From Deltaproteobacteria bacterium (lineage in GTDB: Bacteria; Myxococcota_C; UBA6777): 64,000 nt of DNA. Position 1 is the first letter of the stretch; the number at the start of each line of letters is the position of its first letter. The notes under the pieces are model-generated. The model was not told the DNA's origin and made no database searches. It worked only from the letters and a program-made list of their open reading frames with translations. Both the position numbers and the translations under genes were made by a program. Of the stretch, positions 9,266-18,771 are shown piece after piece. The DNA lies in contig PCBK01000076.1 in NCBI GenBank assembly GCA_002731275.1, positions 18,266-82,265 of the forward strand, written 5' to 3'.

Positions 9266-9919
9266 ATGTCCTATCGCCACCTCTCCCTCTTGATAAGCAT
9301 CTGCCTGTTCCTTTTGGTACAGGGTTGTAAAGGACAACAAGCGAAACAAACCTCCGTGGACGCTCCAGATGCCCCCTCTTCCTTTGTTCAGGCGGAGAAA
9401 GCCTTTGCGCGATATCAACAATATCAACTCAAATCCTCCTATCCCGATGCAACGTCATTTCGCGAGGATCTGAAGCACAAAGCCAATCTCTTCTCCATCG
9501 CCAAAAAACACTACAAAGACACCTTTACGAGCAAACAACACGAGTGGAGTATCGCGAGCCTCACACGTGCCGGCGATCTTCACATGGACTTCGCCAAACA
9601 GCTCTACAATGCCCCTCCTATCGACCTCGAAACGCTCGCGACCAACCAAATTCGCCGGGTCTTGATACGCAAAGGCATCCCCAAAGAGGTCCAACAGCGT
9701 GTGCTTCCCAAGCTCCTTGCGCGTGTCTTACCCCGTGTCCAACGCTCTTTTCGTATCCGCATGATCAAAAGAGGCAACTTCTTTGCTGAAGCTGCGTTGT
9801 CGCTGTACAAACGCGCGGTCAAAAAAGACAGCGCACAACCAGGCAAGTGGTCTATCCGCGCAAAAGAACAACTTAAACGTATTAAATTCTACAGTCTCCC
9901 GCTCAAGCCAAAGTCGTAA
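9266..9919 (+). CDS. predicted lipoprotein, unknown function
   Basis: This 217-residue protein has a short N-terminal hydrophobic stretch ending in the lipobox LVQGC (Cys22), so it should be lipidated and anchored at the inner or outer membrane. The rest is polar and largely helical, with many Lys/Arg/Gln residues and regularly spaced aromatics that could form TPR-like helical pairs (ARYQQYQ, LYKRAVKKD), though no repeat is clear enough to name. It starts 1 nt after the stop of the small acidic protein, so translation is probably coupled. No family recognised. Confidence 0.7.
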   Translation: MSYRHLSLLISICLFLLVQGCKGQQAKQTSVDAPDAPSSFVQAEKAFARYQQYQLKSSYPDATSFREDLKHKANLFSIAKKHYKDTFTSKQHEWSIASLTRAGDLHMDFAKQLYNAPPIDLETLATNQIRRVLIRKGIPKEVQQRVLPKLLARVLPRVQRSFRIRMIKRGNFFAEAALSLYKRAVKKDSAQPGKWSIRAKEQLKRIKFYSLPLKPKS

Positions 9920-10198
9920 CAACAGAAAAAAGTCCCACTGCACCGCTCATTTAGGCTCACAACTTCTGCCAGGACCCATCACCACGGGTTGACATTCCGA
10001 GCAATTTCACGCACAAAGATAAAGCACCACACAACTCATGGACTCCGCTGGTATACCATTCAACACGATATACCAAGAGCAACAAAAAGTGTGTTTCGCC
10101 TAAGGCAACAGGGACCAGTGAGACCCGACACCAAACATCATAACAGGCGCTTACCACCCGACGCATCTGATGACACGAGCCCACAGACGGATAACAAA

Positions 10199-12094
10199 AT
10201 GGAAATAAGCATCGCACCAGCGACCGCCCCCCAACCACTGTCCTCCTCGGAGATCCTCGACTTTATCACACGCCTACAACACCCCGAACCCAAAAACAGG
10301 CGCGACTTGGCCGAGACGCTTATCAACGAAATCAACGCATTACCAGGCGTCGAAAGTGCCCAACTGATCCTCTCCGACCCCAAGACAGCCTCCATCCGCA
10401 CCGTCTGGCAAGCGCTCGACGGAAGTCTCGAATTTGGTGATTGGAGTGATCTTCATGACACAATGTGGTCCAAGATCACGCAGCCTTTTCTCACGCAAGT
10501 CACAACAGAGTCATCTCCCATCCCATCACTCCCCTCCCCAGAAGCCCCATTTATCGCGAGATGCGTCATACCAATCCCTTACGCCTCCGAGCTGCTCGCG
10601 ATCATTTCCGTACAAAGTTCTCACGAGCAAGCATTCCACGAATGGGATATCGACGCATTGCAACTCTTCTCTCGTCACCTCGGCCTCTTGCTTGAGAGCA
10701 CCAGACGGATCGAAACACTCGACAACAAACTCGAAAAACAGAAAAAACAAGCGACCCTCAAACCCGCCTCTCTTGAGGGGATGCTTCACATCGCAAAAGC
10801 CGTCCAAAACGAACTCGAACCGATCAACACCTATCTCCAACACAACATCCAAACATTCAGAAGGTACATCCAAACTCTCCAAAACGTTATGGACTACCAA
10901 CTCGATGAGATCCGTCTGCGCATCGGAAATGAAGGTGTTCAACGTGTCACCCAACACGCCGAACAAAACAAACTCCCCGATATCATGGCGGACATCAACA
11001 CCATTTTGCAAGACAGCGCTGATGGTGTCTTCCACATCAACACCCTCCTCAAAACGCTCAAAGAGCTCGACACTGAAGAGGCGCTCCCCTCACCTTTCCA
11101 ACTCGACGAGCTCTTTCCCCCTCTGCTCCCTCTAGTCTTCAAAGGGCCACTCCCCCGCGTCGAAATGGATTGGGGACCTTTACCAACACTCTACGGCCAA
11201 AAAACGCGCTTTCAAAAAGCAATCCTCGTGTTGTTGTGTGCACTCCAAAAACACATATCCATGCACACAGCCTCTCCAAAACTCACGATCCAAACCACCG
11301 AAGAAGACGGAAATATCCATCTACGTATTTCGTTCCCCTTGCCCGAAGATGCCGAACCAGGATGGGACGTCAATGAAAATGGCTACCTCTTCTCCAAACG
11401 CGTCATCGAAGAACATCAGGGACGCTTCCTGATCGTACAGGCAGCTGGAGTATCGACGTTTGAGCTGATCTTCCCCTCCATGTTTGCACACTCAGAGGGC
11501 GCACAAGATACCATCCTTGAGCTGCCCGCGATCAACGCCGACGCCTCTTACGAGCCTGCCGGTATGGAGCTTGATGCTGTCCCGCTCCCAACACAGGATG
11601 AACCCACATCCAAAGGCGGCCCCCCCAAACGTCCGAGAAAACTACAGCTGCTTCTCTTTGGCGATGATCAGCGCTATCTCCGATCAGTCAAACGCATCCT
11701 TGGCGCAAGACACGACGTGAACCTCGCCTCTACGACACGCTCTGCGCTCGACCAAATCGAAGGTAATTCGGATTTAAACTTGATTCTTTGTGATCTTCAG
11801 GGGGATGCCGAAAAATGTCTCGAATTTGTCGACGATATACAAAACCAGGCTCCACAACACCTGCGCCGACTCTGCTTCTTTGAAGGCGGAAGGCTCAAAC
11901 CCAACGTGCGAGAGTTTGCTTCCAAAGTCGCCAACCGTTGTTGCCCACGCAACGCCGCGTCGCAAGACATCGAAGAGTTTGTCCAACAACACGTACGTCT
12001 GCTCGAACTGGAGTTGACCCCTCCAATGCCCTTGGGCAGCAGCCAGTCACTCGACGAGCTTCCCCAAGTCACATTGGAAATTGACATCAAATGA
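10199..12094 (+). CDS. degenerate histidine-kinase-like protein with GAF-like and receiver domains
   Basis: The protein is about 631 residues from the ATG at 10199; the frame continues upstream to 9989, but that part is unlike protein. An N-terminal region (~20-165) resembles a GAF sensor, followed by a coiled coil (EKQKKQ). Then comes a DHp-like helix pair in which the phosphoacceptor His position (five residues before the conserved Pro in NELEPI) is Gln, about residue 203. The ATPase-like domain lacks the N-box Asn and glycine boxes. A C-terminal receiver (~475-605) keeps the acidic pair (FGDDQ) and the phosphoacceptor Asp (LILCDLQGD, ~532). It is therefore probably not an active kinase but could receive phosphate or act as a scaffold. 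It may be transcribed with the upstream lipoprotein, but the 280-nt gap suggests its own promoter. Confidence 0.7.
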   Translation: MEISIAPATAPQPLSSSEILDFITRLQHPEPKNRRDLAETLINEINALPGVESAQLILSDPKTASIRTVWQALDGSLEFGDWSDLHDTMWSKITQPFLTQVTTESSPIPSLPSPEAPFIARCVIPIPYASELLAIISVQSSHEQAFHEWDIDALQLFSRHLGLLLESTRRIETLDNKLEKQKKQATLKPASLEGMLHIAKAVQNELEPINTYLQHNIQTFRRYIQTLQNVMDYQLDEIRLRIGNEGVQRVTQHAEQNKLPDIMADINTILQDSADGVFHINTLLKTLKELDTEEALPSPFQLDELFPPLLPLVFKGPLPRVEMDWGPLPTLYGQKTRFQKAILVLLCALQKHISMHTASPKLTIQTTEEDGNIHLRISFPLPEDAEPGWDVNENGYLFSKRVIEEHQGRFLIVQAAGVSTFELIFPSMFAHSEGAQDTILELPAINADASYEPAGMELDAVPLPTQDEPTSKGGPPKRPRKLQLLLFGDDQRYLRSVKRILGARHDVNLASTTRSALDQIEGNSDLNLILCDLQGDAEKCLEFVDDIQNQAPQHLRRLCFFEGGRLKPNVREFASKVANRCCPRNAASQDIEEFVQQHVRLLELELTPPMPLGSSQSLDELPQVTLEIDIK

Positions 12095-12206
12095 TGTAGA
12101 GGTAGGGCACAAGATAAGGACACATGACAGGCTCAAACACGACTCTTTGACCATCCCCTGCTCTGGCCTCCCCCCACGATGTAAACGAGATCTCACGACC
12201 ACGCAC

Positions 12207-14492
12207 CTACTTTTTTTTCCACTTCACTTTCTTCGCTTTGCGTTTCTTCGCGCGCTCTTTCTTTCTCCACTTTCGCACCCAATCGTCGTAGTAGCGACGA
12301 TTGCTGTTGTCCTTTCGGACTTGCGATGCCGGCTCATGTTCGTTACGCGCGTTGGTTTGGAGTTTGATGAGTTGGTACTTGTTGTTTGTCTTGTCGATGA
12401 CCTTCAAGAGTTTGGCGTATGTCTTCCCAACCGCACGTTTGAGTTGCTTCATCCGAGTTTTCTTGGCTTCGATCAGAAAATACGCAGGGTGACCACTCGC
12501 GCGATGACGCTTGAGCGCCTGATATAACCGCGCATAGGAGTATGTACCGAGAATTTGAAGGTCTTGGTTTTGGAAGTAAAACTTCTCTCCCCTCCAATTC
12601 ATCCTGAACGCCAACAGGGGCTCCTTGGGAAAAGACATCTTGCGACCATCAGCCCATTTATTCGAGAGTCGCTTCTTCCAATATGGGCTGTCCTTTTTCA
12701 AGGTCTCAGCGAGATGTTTTTGGCTCCAGTGTGGGGTCAAATTGATCATAAAGGAGTGTGCGTTGTAGAACGCGAAAAAGGCTCCCACACCACACAACCC
12801 CCACACCATGATCTTGCGGGCGTTGTAAAAGAATCCCGAGAGGTAGAAAAAGACAACCACCAACGCGATATCGCGGAGTACCACTTGAGGCGTTGGACGA
12901 AAAAGGAAGATCTGCTTCAAGAACGCAAACTTCACGTCGATGCCAAACAACAACAGTGGCTCGCTCCAAGGATACGGACGCGAATACTTGTAGACAAACA
13001 TGTTGACGAGATGATGGGGATTGGTGATCACATCACGGAAGATCACACCAAAAATACCGAGCGCAATCAGCAAGGCAAACCGGTAATTTGCGTTCTCCTC
13101 ATGGGACAAAAAGCGGTCCAACCAGATCCCGATCAAGATCGCGCTAATCGGCACCACAGGGAAAACGTAGTGGTGAAATTTGGTTTGGGACAACGAGAAT
13201 AACAACAGCGCACAAAACCACCACGCGAACATAAAACGATGCAGTTTTTGTGTATGTCCAGCTGCACTGCGCGATGGTTGGCGAAAGCGCGCGAAGGACA
13301 ACAAGGCCACAGGTAACAAACCAACCCATGTCCCTAGAGCATACCCAAGCTGCTGGATAAAATACACAAATGAGCCCTTCTCACCGTGTACACCGCGAAA
13401 CAACCTGTAGATGTTGTCGTGCAAAATGAAGCGCTTGTAAAAGGTCATATGATCGTCGATGTTGCGACCTGGAAAGAAGCTCATGTGCAGATACCAAGGG
13501 AGCGCGATCAAGAGCGTCAAGAAGACGCCTGAGACAAGCCTCACCCGCAACAACAAGGCCCAATCATTGCTCAACAACAGGTAGCCAAGGATCACAAAGC
13601 CAGCGAGGCCAGCTCCCAGCATCCCCTTCGCGAGCAAGGTCAATCCCATCAGAAAATAAAAGAAATACAGGTAAGGAAGATGCACCCTCGGCAACCTGCC
13701 TTCTTTGTCTGCCGCTTCCCGCTCTTGCACAGAGCCAAAGACCGCTAACGCAAAAAACCCAAGCCCCGCCGTGATGTAAGATGTGACGATAATATCTACA
13801 ATCGCCTGACGACCCAAAAACACCGTCAGCGGAGTCGTCGCGACAGCGATCGCAGCAAACAAGCCAGCCCGTCTCGTGAAAAGACGAGACACGACAAAGT
13901 ACACCACCCACACCATCCACACAGCGTGCAACGCAAAAGGCAACCGAATCGCCCACTCATTCACGCCAAAAACAGACATGGACGCCGCCATGTACCAAAA
14001 CATCAAAACAGGCTTGGACAAAAAGTACGCGTAAGACCAATATGGATGAACCCAATCACCGCGAACCACCATCATTCTGGCTGTTTCAGCGTAATGGGGT
14101 TCCCAACAGTCCCACAACCCAAAATTGAGCTGTGTGAGATAGAGCCCTCCTGTCAACACGATCAACCAAAATTGCAGCACCCTATCATCACCACCGTCTC
14201 CGGGAGTCGTGCTCTTCTTCCACCACTCTGCAAGGCCAATCGCTTTTGCAGGCGTCGATGGAGGTCCTACAGAATTCGATGACTCCGAAGAACTCTCTGT
14301 TCGCTCCTCGGCTTCTGTCGATGTGTCCTCGTCAGAAGCAGGTGTGTCACTTACTTCCTCGGCAGCAGTCTCCTCCACTGAGGACTCAGTGGACGATTTA
14401 GATGAAGAAGCCTTGGATGATGTATCGACTTGAACGTGGGGAGCTTCGTGTTTTTTGGGGGAGGATTTCTTTTTCTTACGTTTTTTGGCCAT
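12207..14492 (-). CDS. GT39/ArnT-type polyprenyl-phosphate-dependent glycosyltransferase, integral membrane
   Basis: This 761-residue membrane protein belongs to the dolichyl/undecaprenyl-phosphate-mannose (PMT/ArnT) glycosyltransferase superfamily, which transfers a sugar from a lipid carrier to protein or lipid A at the outer face of the inner membrane. The first extracytoplasmic loop carries the catalytic acidic motif region DCWEPHYAETARMM followed by GDWVHPYW. A dozen or so hydrophobic helices follow to about residue 560, then a ~200-residue soluble C-terminal domain. The N terminus is unusual: about 90 low-complexity Lys/Ser/Glu/Thr-rich residues precede the first helix, and the C terminus ends in a very basic tail (KKRKAKKVKWKKK). 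Acceptor and sugar cannot be inferred. It is convergent with the degenerate kinase gene. Confidence 0.85.
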   Translation of the reverse strand: MAKKRKKKKSSPKKHEAPHVQVDTSSKASSSKSSTESSVEETAAEEVSDTPASDEDTSTEAEERTESSSESSNSVGPPSTPAKAIGLAEWWKKSTTPGDGGDDRVLQFWLIVLTGGLYLTQLNFGLWDCWEPHYAETARMMVVRGDWVHPYWSYAYFLSKPVLMFWYMAASMSVFGVNEWAIRLPFALHAVWMVWVVYFVVSRLFTRRAGLFAAIAVATTPLTVFLGRQAIVDIIVTSYITAGLGFFALAVFGSVQEREAADKEGRLPRVHLPYLYFFYFLMGLTLLAKGMLGAGLAGFVILGYLLLSNDWALLLRVRLVSGVFLTLLIALPWYLHMSFFPGRNIDDHMTFYKRFILHDNIYRLFRGVHGEKGSFVYFIQQLGYALGTWVGLLPVALLSFARFRQPSRSAAGHTQKLHRFMFAWWFCALLLFSLSQTKFHHYVFPVVPISAILIGIWLDRFLSHEENANYRFALLIALGIFGVIFRDVITNPHHLVNMFVYKYSRPYPWSEPLLLFGIDVKFAFLKQIFLFRPTPQVVLRDIALVVVFFYLSGFFYNARKIMVWGLCGVGAFFAFYNAHSFMINLTPHWSQKHLAETLKKDSPYWKKRLSNKWADGRKMSFPKEPLLAFRMNWRGEKFYFQNQDLQILGTYSYARLYQALKRHRASGHPAYFLIEAKKTRMKQLKRAVGKTYAKLLKVIDKTNNKYQLIKLQTNARNEHEPASQVRKDNSNRRYYDDWVRKWRKKERAKKRKAKKVKWKKK

Positions 14493-14658
14493 GCTGTTTC
14501 GTTGTACTCCTCAGCAAGAATGCAAATCGTTTCGAAGAGGCCCAAAAGGACCACGAGAACTTGAGTGTTTTACATCAAATCGACGCCAAACACCACATCT
14601 CATACAAATGGTAGGGGAAAAGGAGACGGACAAAGGGAGGAGAAAAAGAAGGTCTTCT

Positions 14659-17190
14659 CTAGCTCTCAATAGCCTCTCTGACTTGCTTGCCGAGAAGGCT
14701 ACGTTGAAGCTGTCGATGAATTTGGCGCTCCAACTCTTCAAAGGAGTAGGAGCCTTTTTGGAAAATCTCCAAGATCCCCCCCCGAAGTCTTTCGTGATCT
14801 TCGGAGGTCAGCTCCATCGCGGTCAAAACGATGATAGGTGTTGATTCCCAACGTTCATTTTGCCGGACGACCTCCATAAAGGTGAACCCATCCATCTCAG
14901 GCATCATCAAATCGAGCAGGATGAGGGCGGGCTCTTCTTCATCCATCTTATCGAGCGCAACAAGGCCATTTTCGGCAGTCATGACTGACCAACCATGTTG
15001 TGTAAAGGTCCGCTGCAACAGCTCTCTCGTGTTGTCATCGTCCTCGACAACGAGTACAGGCCCTTTCTCTTTACAGGATTTGTACTCTTGCAGGACAGCA
15101 AGCAGATGATGTCGCTCAAAAGGCTTGGTCAAATATTCAGACGCACCGAGCGCATACCCCTTTGAAACCTCATCCACAATGGTGAGCATCACGACGGGGA
15201 TTTTTGCGAGCGCTTCGTCGGCTTTGAGCATCGACAACACATCCCATCCGCTGACCCCCGGCATCATCACATCGAGTGTGATCGCGGCAGGCTCGTACTG
15301 CTTCGCCAGACGAATCCCTTCCTCTCCACCACTCGCGGTCACGACGTTGTAGCCTTCTTTACTGAGCATCCTGACGAGCAAACCACGAACGGATTCATCG
15401 TCGTCGATCACCAGAATCGTCGGCGCATCTTCACGATAGTGGTGAAGGACACCGGGTTTATCGACACCTTCGAAGACAGCACGGTGTCGGGCGCTCTTAT
15501 TGTCTCTCGATTTAGGCAGCCAGACTGTAAAGGTAGAACCTACATCGATCTCGCTTTTCACACCAAGGTCACCACCAAGAAGCTCACAAAAACGTCGACA
15601 TATCGTCAAGCCCAAACCAGTCCCACCGTACTTACGCGTGAGACTACCGTCCACCTGTGAAAAGGGAGCAAACGCCGAGTCGATTTGATCGGCAGACATC
15701 CCAATACCTGTGTCTCGGATGTGGAACAACGCGCCCGGCAATCCATCCTTTTCGCCACGAGTTAACTCCACAGTGACGCGACCATTTTCGGTAAACTTGC
15801 TTGCATTGGACAGGAGATTAAAGAGGATTTGTCGCAGGCGTCTTCGATCCGTTTGAACGATAACAGTGGAGTCCGGTACAATGATCTCCACAGTGTTCCC
15901 ATTTTTCTGGGCGAGGCCTCTCGTCTCATCGACAACCTCTCGGACAAAGTCGTTGAGTGGCAGGTCTTCAAACAGCGTGTCGACCTTGCCGGACTCCACC
16001 TTCGAAAGATCGAGGATATCGTTGATCAGGGCGAGCAGATGACGCCCAGCCTCGTGAATTTTCTTGAGATCGATCGCGAAATCTTCAATTTCGAGATCTT
16101 CAGCTTCTTCTTCAAGCATCTCGGAGTAACCGATGATCGCGTTGAGAGGTGTACGCAACTCGTGTGACATATTGGCCAAAAAGAGACTCTTGATCTTGTT
16201 GGCTTCGAGCGCTTCATCTCTCGCGACACGCAGCTCATCGTTGAGCTTCTGAATGCGTTCAAAACGCTGATTTGAAGTAATATCTGTAGCGATCCCTACA
16301 GCCCCAACGAGCTTTTCACCTTCATAGACAGGTGAAAAGTGAGCCTCAAAGGTCTGATCACCGCGTTCGATACTCGCGCTGCAATCATCACCAGAGAGCG
16401 CCGTCTCCATCAGCTCACAAAGCATCGAATCCTTATAAAGCTCACCATAATGTGCACCAACAAGTGTCGCGTCGTCAGGCGAGAAGTGAACGCGCTTGCT
16501 TCCCTCCGCGAGCAAGATCGTCCCGTCTGCGGCAAGAGACCACAACATGATGGGGGAGTAGCTCATCACAGATCGCATCTGTTCTTGACTATGGCGCAAC
16601 GCTTGATGACTGGTATGTACTTCGGACTTGAAGTTTTCACGCGCCGAATCAAAGCCCCACGCGAGAAACGAGAGAAATCCAACGAGACCGAGCATCGAGC
16701 CCACTTGTAGGCCTTTCATTTGCGCTGCAGGGAGCGCAAGACTCGCAGAGGCAGGTGCGTCATAGATGGCGAGCACAACAAAGGACATGGCGGCAATCAC
16801 TCCCCAAGCCACACTTCCCCATCGGCCGAGTAAAAAGACCCCCAAGACAGGCAACAACAACACCCCATAAAGCAGCGGCGCGTGTAAACCACCCAAATAA
16901 AATGATGAGTAAAGTGAGAGTCCCCAAAAGAGAAACAGAACGCCATTCACTGAAGCGACAAAGAGACCTGTTGTGCGGTAAAGCAACAAGGTCAAAGACA
17001 ACAACAAAATCGCAACACCAAGCGCCCAAGACAGACGACGCTGTCCCACCCCGAGAAAAAACGCCAACAAAGGCAACAAAAACACTATGTAGCCCAACGT
17101 CATCCCGACAAAACTCAGGATCCGTTGTGAGTCAACGCTCTCATCCTCTAAGATAGACGATGGTAAAAAAGATCGTATAAAAGGCCTCAT
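14659..17190 (-). CDS. membrane hybrid histidine kinase with PAS and two receiver domains
   Basis: This 843-residue sensor kinase starts with about six transmembrane helices (residues 25-180) without a large periplasmic loop, suggesting a membrane-embedded sensor. A PAS domain follows (~200-310), then HisKA with [11 protein letters not shown] (His343) and HATPase_c with N-box NLLSNASKF, DTGIGM and YGGTGLGL. Two receivers come next: the first with Asp640 (ITLDVMMPG), the second with Asp760 (LILLDLMMPEMDG) and Lys812. All catalytic residues are present, so a multi-step relay is expected. It is one of two related hybrid kinases flanking the alcohol dehydrogenase; the other has a single receiver that lacks the Asp. 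The partner response regulator is not adjacent. Confidence 0.93.
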   Translation of the reverse strand: MRPFIRSFLPSSILEDESVDSQRILSFVGMTLGYIVFLLPLLAFFLGVGQRRLSWALGVAILLLSLTLLLYRTTGLFVASVNGVLFLFWGLSLYSSFYLGGLHAPLLYGVLLLPVLGVFLLGRWGSVAWGVIAAMSFVVLAIYDAPASASLALPAAQMKGLQVGSMLGLVGFLSFLAWGFDSARENFKSEVHTSHQALRHSQEQMRSVMSYSPIMLWSLAADGTILLAEGSKRVHFSPDDATLVGAHYGELYKDSMLCELMETALSGDDCSASIERGDQTFEAHFSPVYEGEKLVGAVGIATDITSNQRFERIQKLNDELRVARDEALEANKIKSLFLANMSHELRTPLNAIIGYSEMLEEEAEDLEIEDFAIDLKKIHEAGRHLLALINDILDLSKVESGKVDTLFEDLPLNDFVREVVDETRGLAQKNGNTVEIIVPDSTVIVQTDRRRLRQILFNLLSNASKFTENGRVTVELTRGEKDGLPGALFHIRDTGIGMSADQIDSAFAPFSQVDGSLTRKYGGTGLGLTICRRFCELLGGDLGVKSEIDVGSTFTVWLPKSRDNKSARHRAVFEGVDKPGVLHHYREDAPTILVIDDDESVRGLLVRMLSKEGYNVVTASGGEEGIRLAKQYEPAAITLDVMMPGVSGWDVLSMLKADEALAKIPVVMLTIVDEVSKGYALGASEYLTKPFERHHLLAVLQEYKSCKEKGPVLVVEDDDNTRELLQRTFTQHGWSVMTAENGLVALDKMDEEEPALILLDLMMPEMDGFTFMEVVRQNERWESTPIIVLTAMELTSEDHERLRGGILEIFQKGSYSFEELERQIHRQLQRSLLGKQVREAIES

Positions 17191-17472
17191 GGATTGTCCT
17201 TTTAAAATCTGAAGGCTGTCCTGCTCGGATCGCCTCCCAAGGTTTGTCCTCTTCTACCACGTGTGAGCCCCTCGACATCCTTGGTCCTCCATGCAATATG
17301 CATATACCATCGTGGAGAGATAACAAATTCAGAGTTGAAACGGTTTTATGTAGTGTATGGTATTTTTGACGCACGTCAACATCCCCACTCCCCCAAGGCA
17401 CCTGCAAAGACAAATATCCCTTTTCACTTCAATTATTTAGATTTCTTTTTTCTTCCCACGACCTTTCCCCTC

Positions 17473-18639
17473 TCAAGCAGCACATCCTTTTTCGAGCACA
17501 TCGTACAGTTCGTCATCTGTAAGCACGATGGGGTTTCCTTTCATACTGCCGGACTCTTTTGCGAGCGCAATCAAATCCGCAAAGTCTTCATCACACAACT
17601 CATACGTCGCGAGCGATGGCATCTCAACAGAAGCGAGCAGCGCCTCAACCCACTCCACCCCATCCATCGCTTTTGCATCGACGTCTCCCGTCATAATCTG
17701 TGCAATTTCATCATAACGATGCAGTGCAGGGTGTCCACTGTCACGCGCTTCAAGCGCTCGAATATTTGCGCGCATCACGTGAGGTAACAGACGGGCACAG
17801 ATCGCACCATGGGGCGCAGGCAGAATCCCTCCTATAACGCTAGCAAACGCGTGCACAGCACCGAGCTTCGCGTTCGCCAACACAATCCCGCCATACAAAC
17901 TCGCGAGCGACATGTCACGCCTCGCGGTGATATCATGAGAGTGTGCGACTGCGTTGCCGAGAGACATAATACACCGCAACAAACCGTCGTGACAAAGCGC
18001 GTCAGTCATCGGATTTGCGAACCCAGAGACGTAGGGTTCGATCAGCTGTGTGAGGGCGTCAAAGCCTGTCATCGCAGTCAAAACAGGTGGCATTGAATAG
18101 GTCAAACATGGGTCCACAACCGCCAGCCGTGGGAACAAAAAGTCATCCCTCATGCTCACCTTCAGGCCGTGCTCTTCGGAGAGCAAGACCGCGTTCTTGG
18201 TCACCTCAGAGCCGGTCCCTGCTGTCGTAGGGATCGCGATCATAGGGGCGCTCGGTGTCGTCAAACGTCGACCATCTCCGACCCGCTCCAAGTACTCCAA
18301 GACTTCACCGTCGTTGGTGAGCATCGCCGCGATCACCTTCGCCGCGTCGAGTGCCCCACCACCTCCTATCCCAATGACGACCTCACAACCAGCTTCTCGC
18401 GCCTCCTCGACACTCTCCTGAAGCATCTGCACCGTTGGTTCACCAGAGATGCGCACATTGAGACAAGACGCCCCCAAGGCAGACAACTCCTTCATCAACG
18501 GTGTCGCCCGAAGGGTCGAGCGTCCTGTGACAACAAGGATTTGTTGCCCCCATGAAAACGCAAGCTCTGGCACCTCAGTGCTTACCCCTTCACCAAAAAG
18601 AATCTTCTCAGCGGTTGAAAATTCAAACTGCATATCCAT
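17473..18639 (-). CDS. iron-type (group III) alcohol dehydrogenase
   Basis: This 388-residue NAD(P)-dependent enzyme of the Fe-ADH family (FucO, AdhB, maleylacetate reductase relatives) oxidises an alcohol or reduces an aldehyde or keto acid. The nucleotide-binding GGGGALDAAK motif and PTTAGTGSEVT are intact. Metal ligands are the Asp of GFDALTQ and the His residues of GAVHAF and PAPHG. The usual second ligand His of the DALTH motif is Gln here, a variation seen in some family members whose effect on metal choice I cannot judge. The start is ATG 18639; an alternative is the ATG two codons later. It sits between two hybrid kinases but is separated from each by 130-280 nt, so co-regulation is not shown. 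Substrate unknown. Confidence 0.88.
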   Translation of the reverse strand: MDMQFEFSTAEKILFGEGVSTEVPELAFSWGQQILVVTGRSTLRATPLMKELSALGASCLNVRISGEPTVQMLQESVEEAREAGCEVVIGIGGGGALDAAKVIAAMLTNDGEVLEYLERVGDGRRLTTPSAPMIAIPTTAGTGSEVTKNAVLLSEEHGLKVSMRDDFLFPRLAVVDPCLTYSMPPVLTAMTGFDALTQLIEPYVSGFANPMTDALCHDGLLRCIMSLGNAVAHSHDITARRDMSLASLYGGIVLANAKLGAVHAFASVIGGILPAPHGAICARLLPHVMRANIRALEARDSGHPALHRYDEIAQIMTGDVDAKAMDGVEWVEALLASVEMPSLATYELCDEDFADLIALAKESGSMKGNPIVLTDDELYDVLEKGCAA

Positions 18640-18771
18640 CCCTATCCATCAACAATTCATACACTTCTTCCAATGCAAACTACACCATGCCGAATTAGCA
18701 AACGTGACAAAAGAAGTCAAAAAAACCCCCAAAACTCGCCACTCACGAGATCTCCCCAAGCCACACCACGC

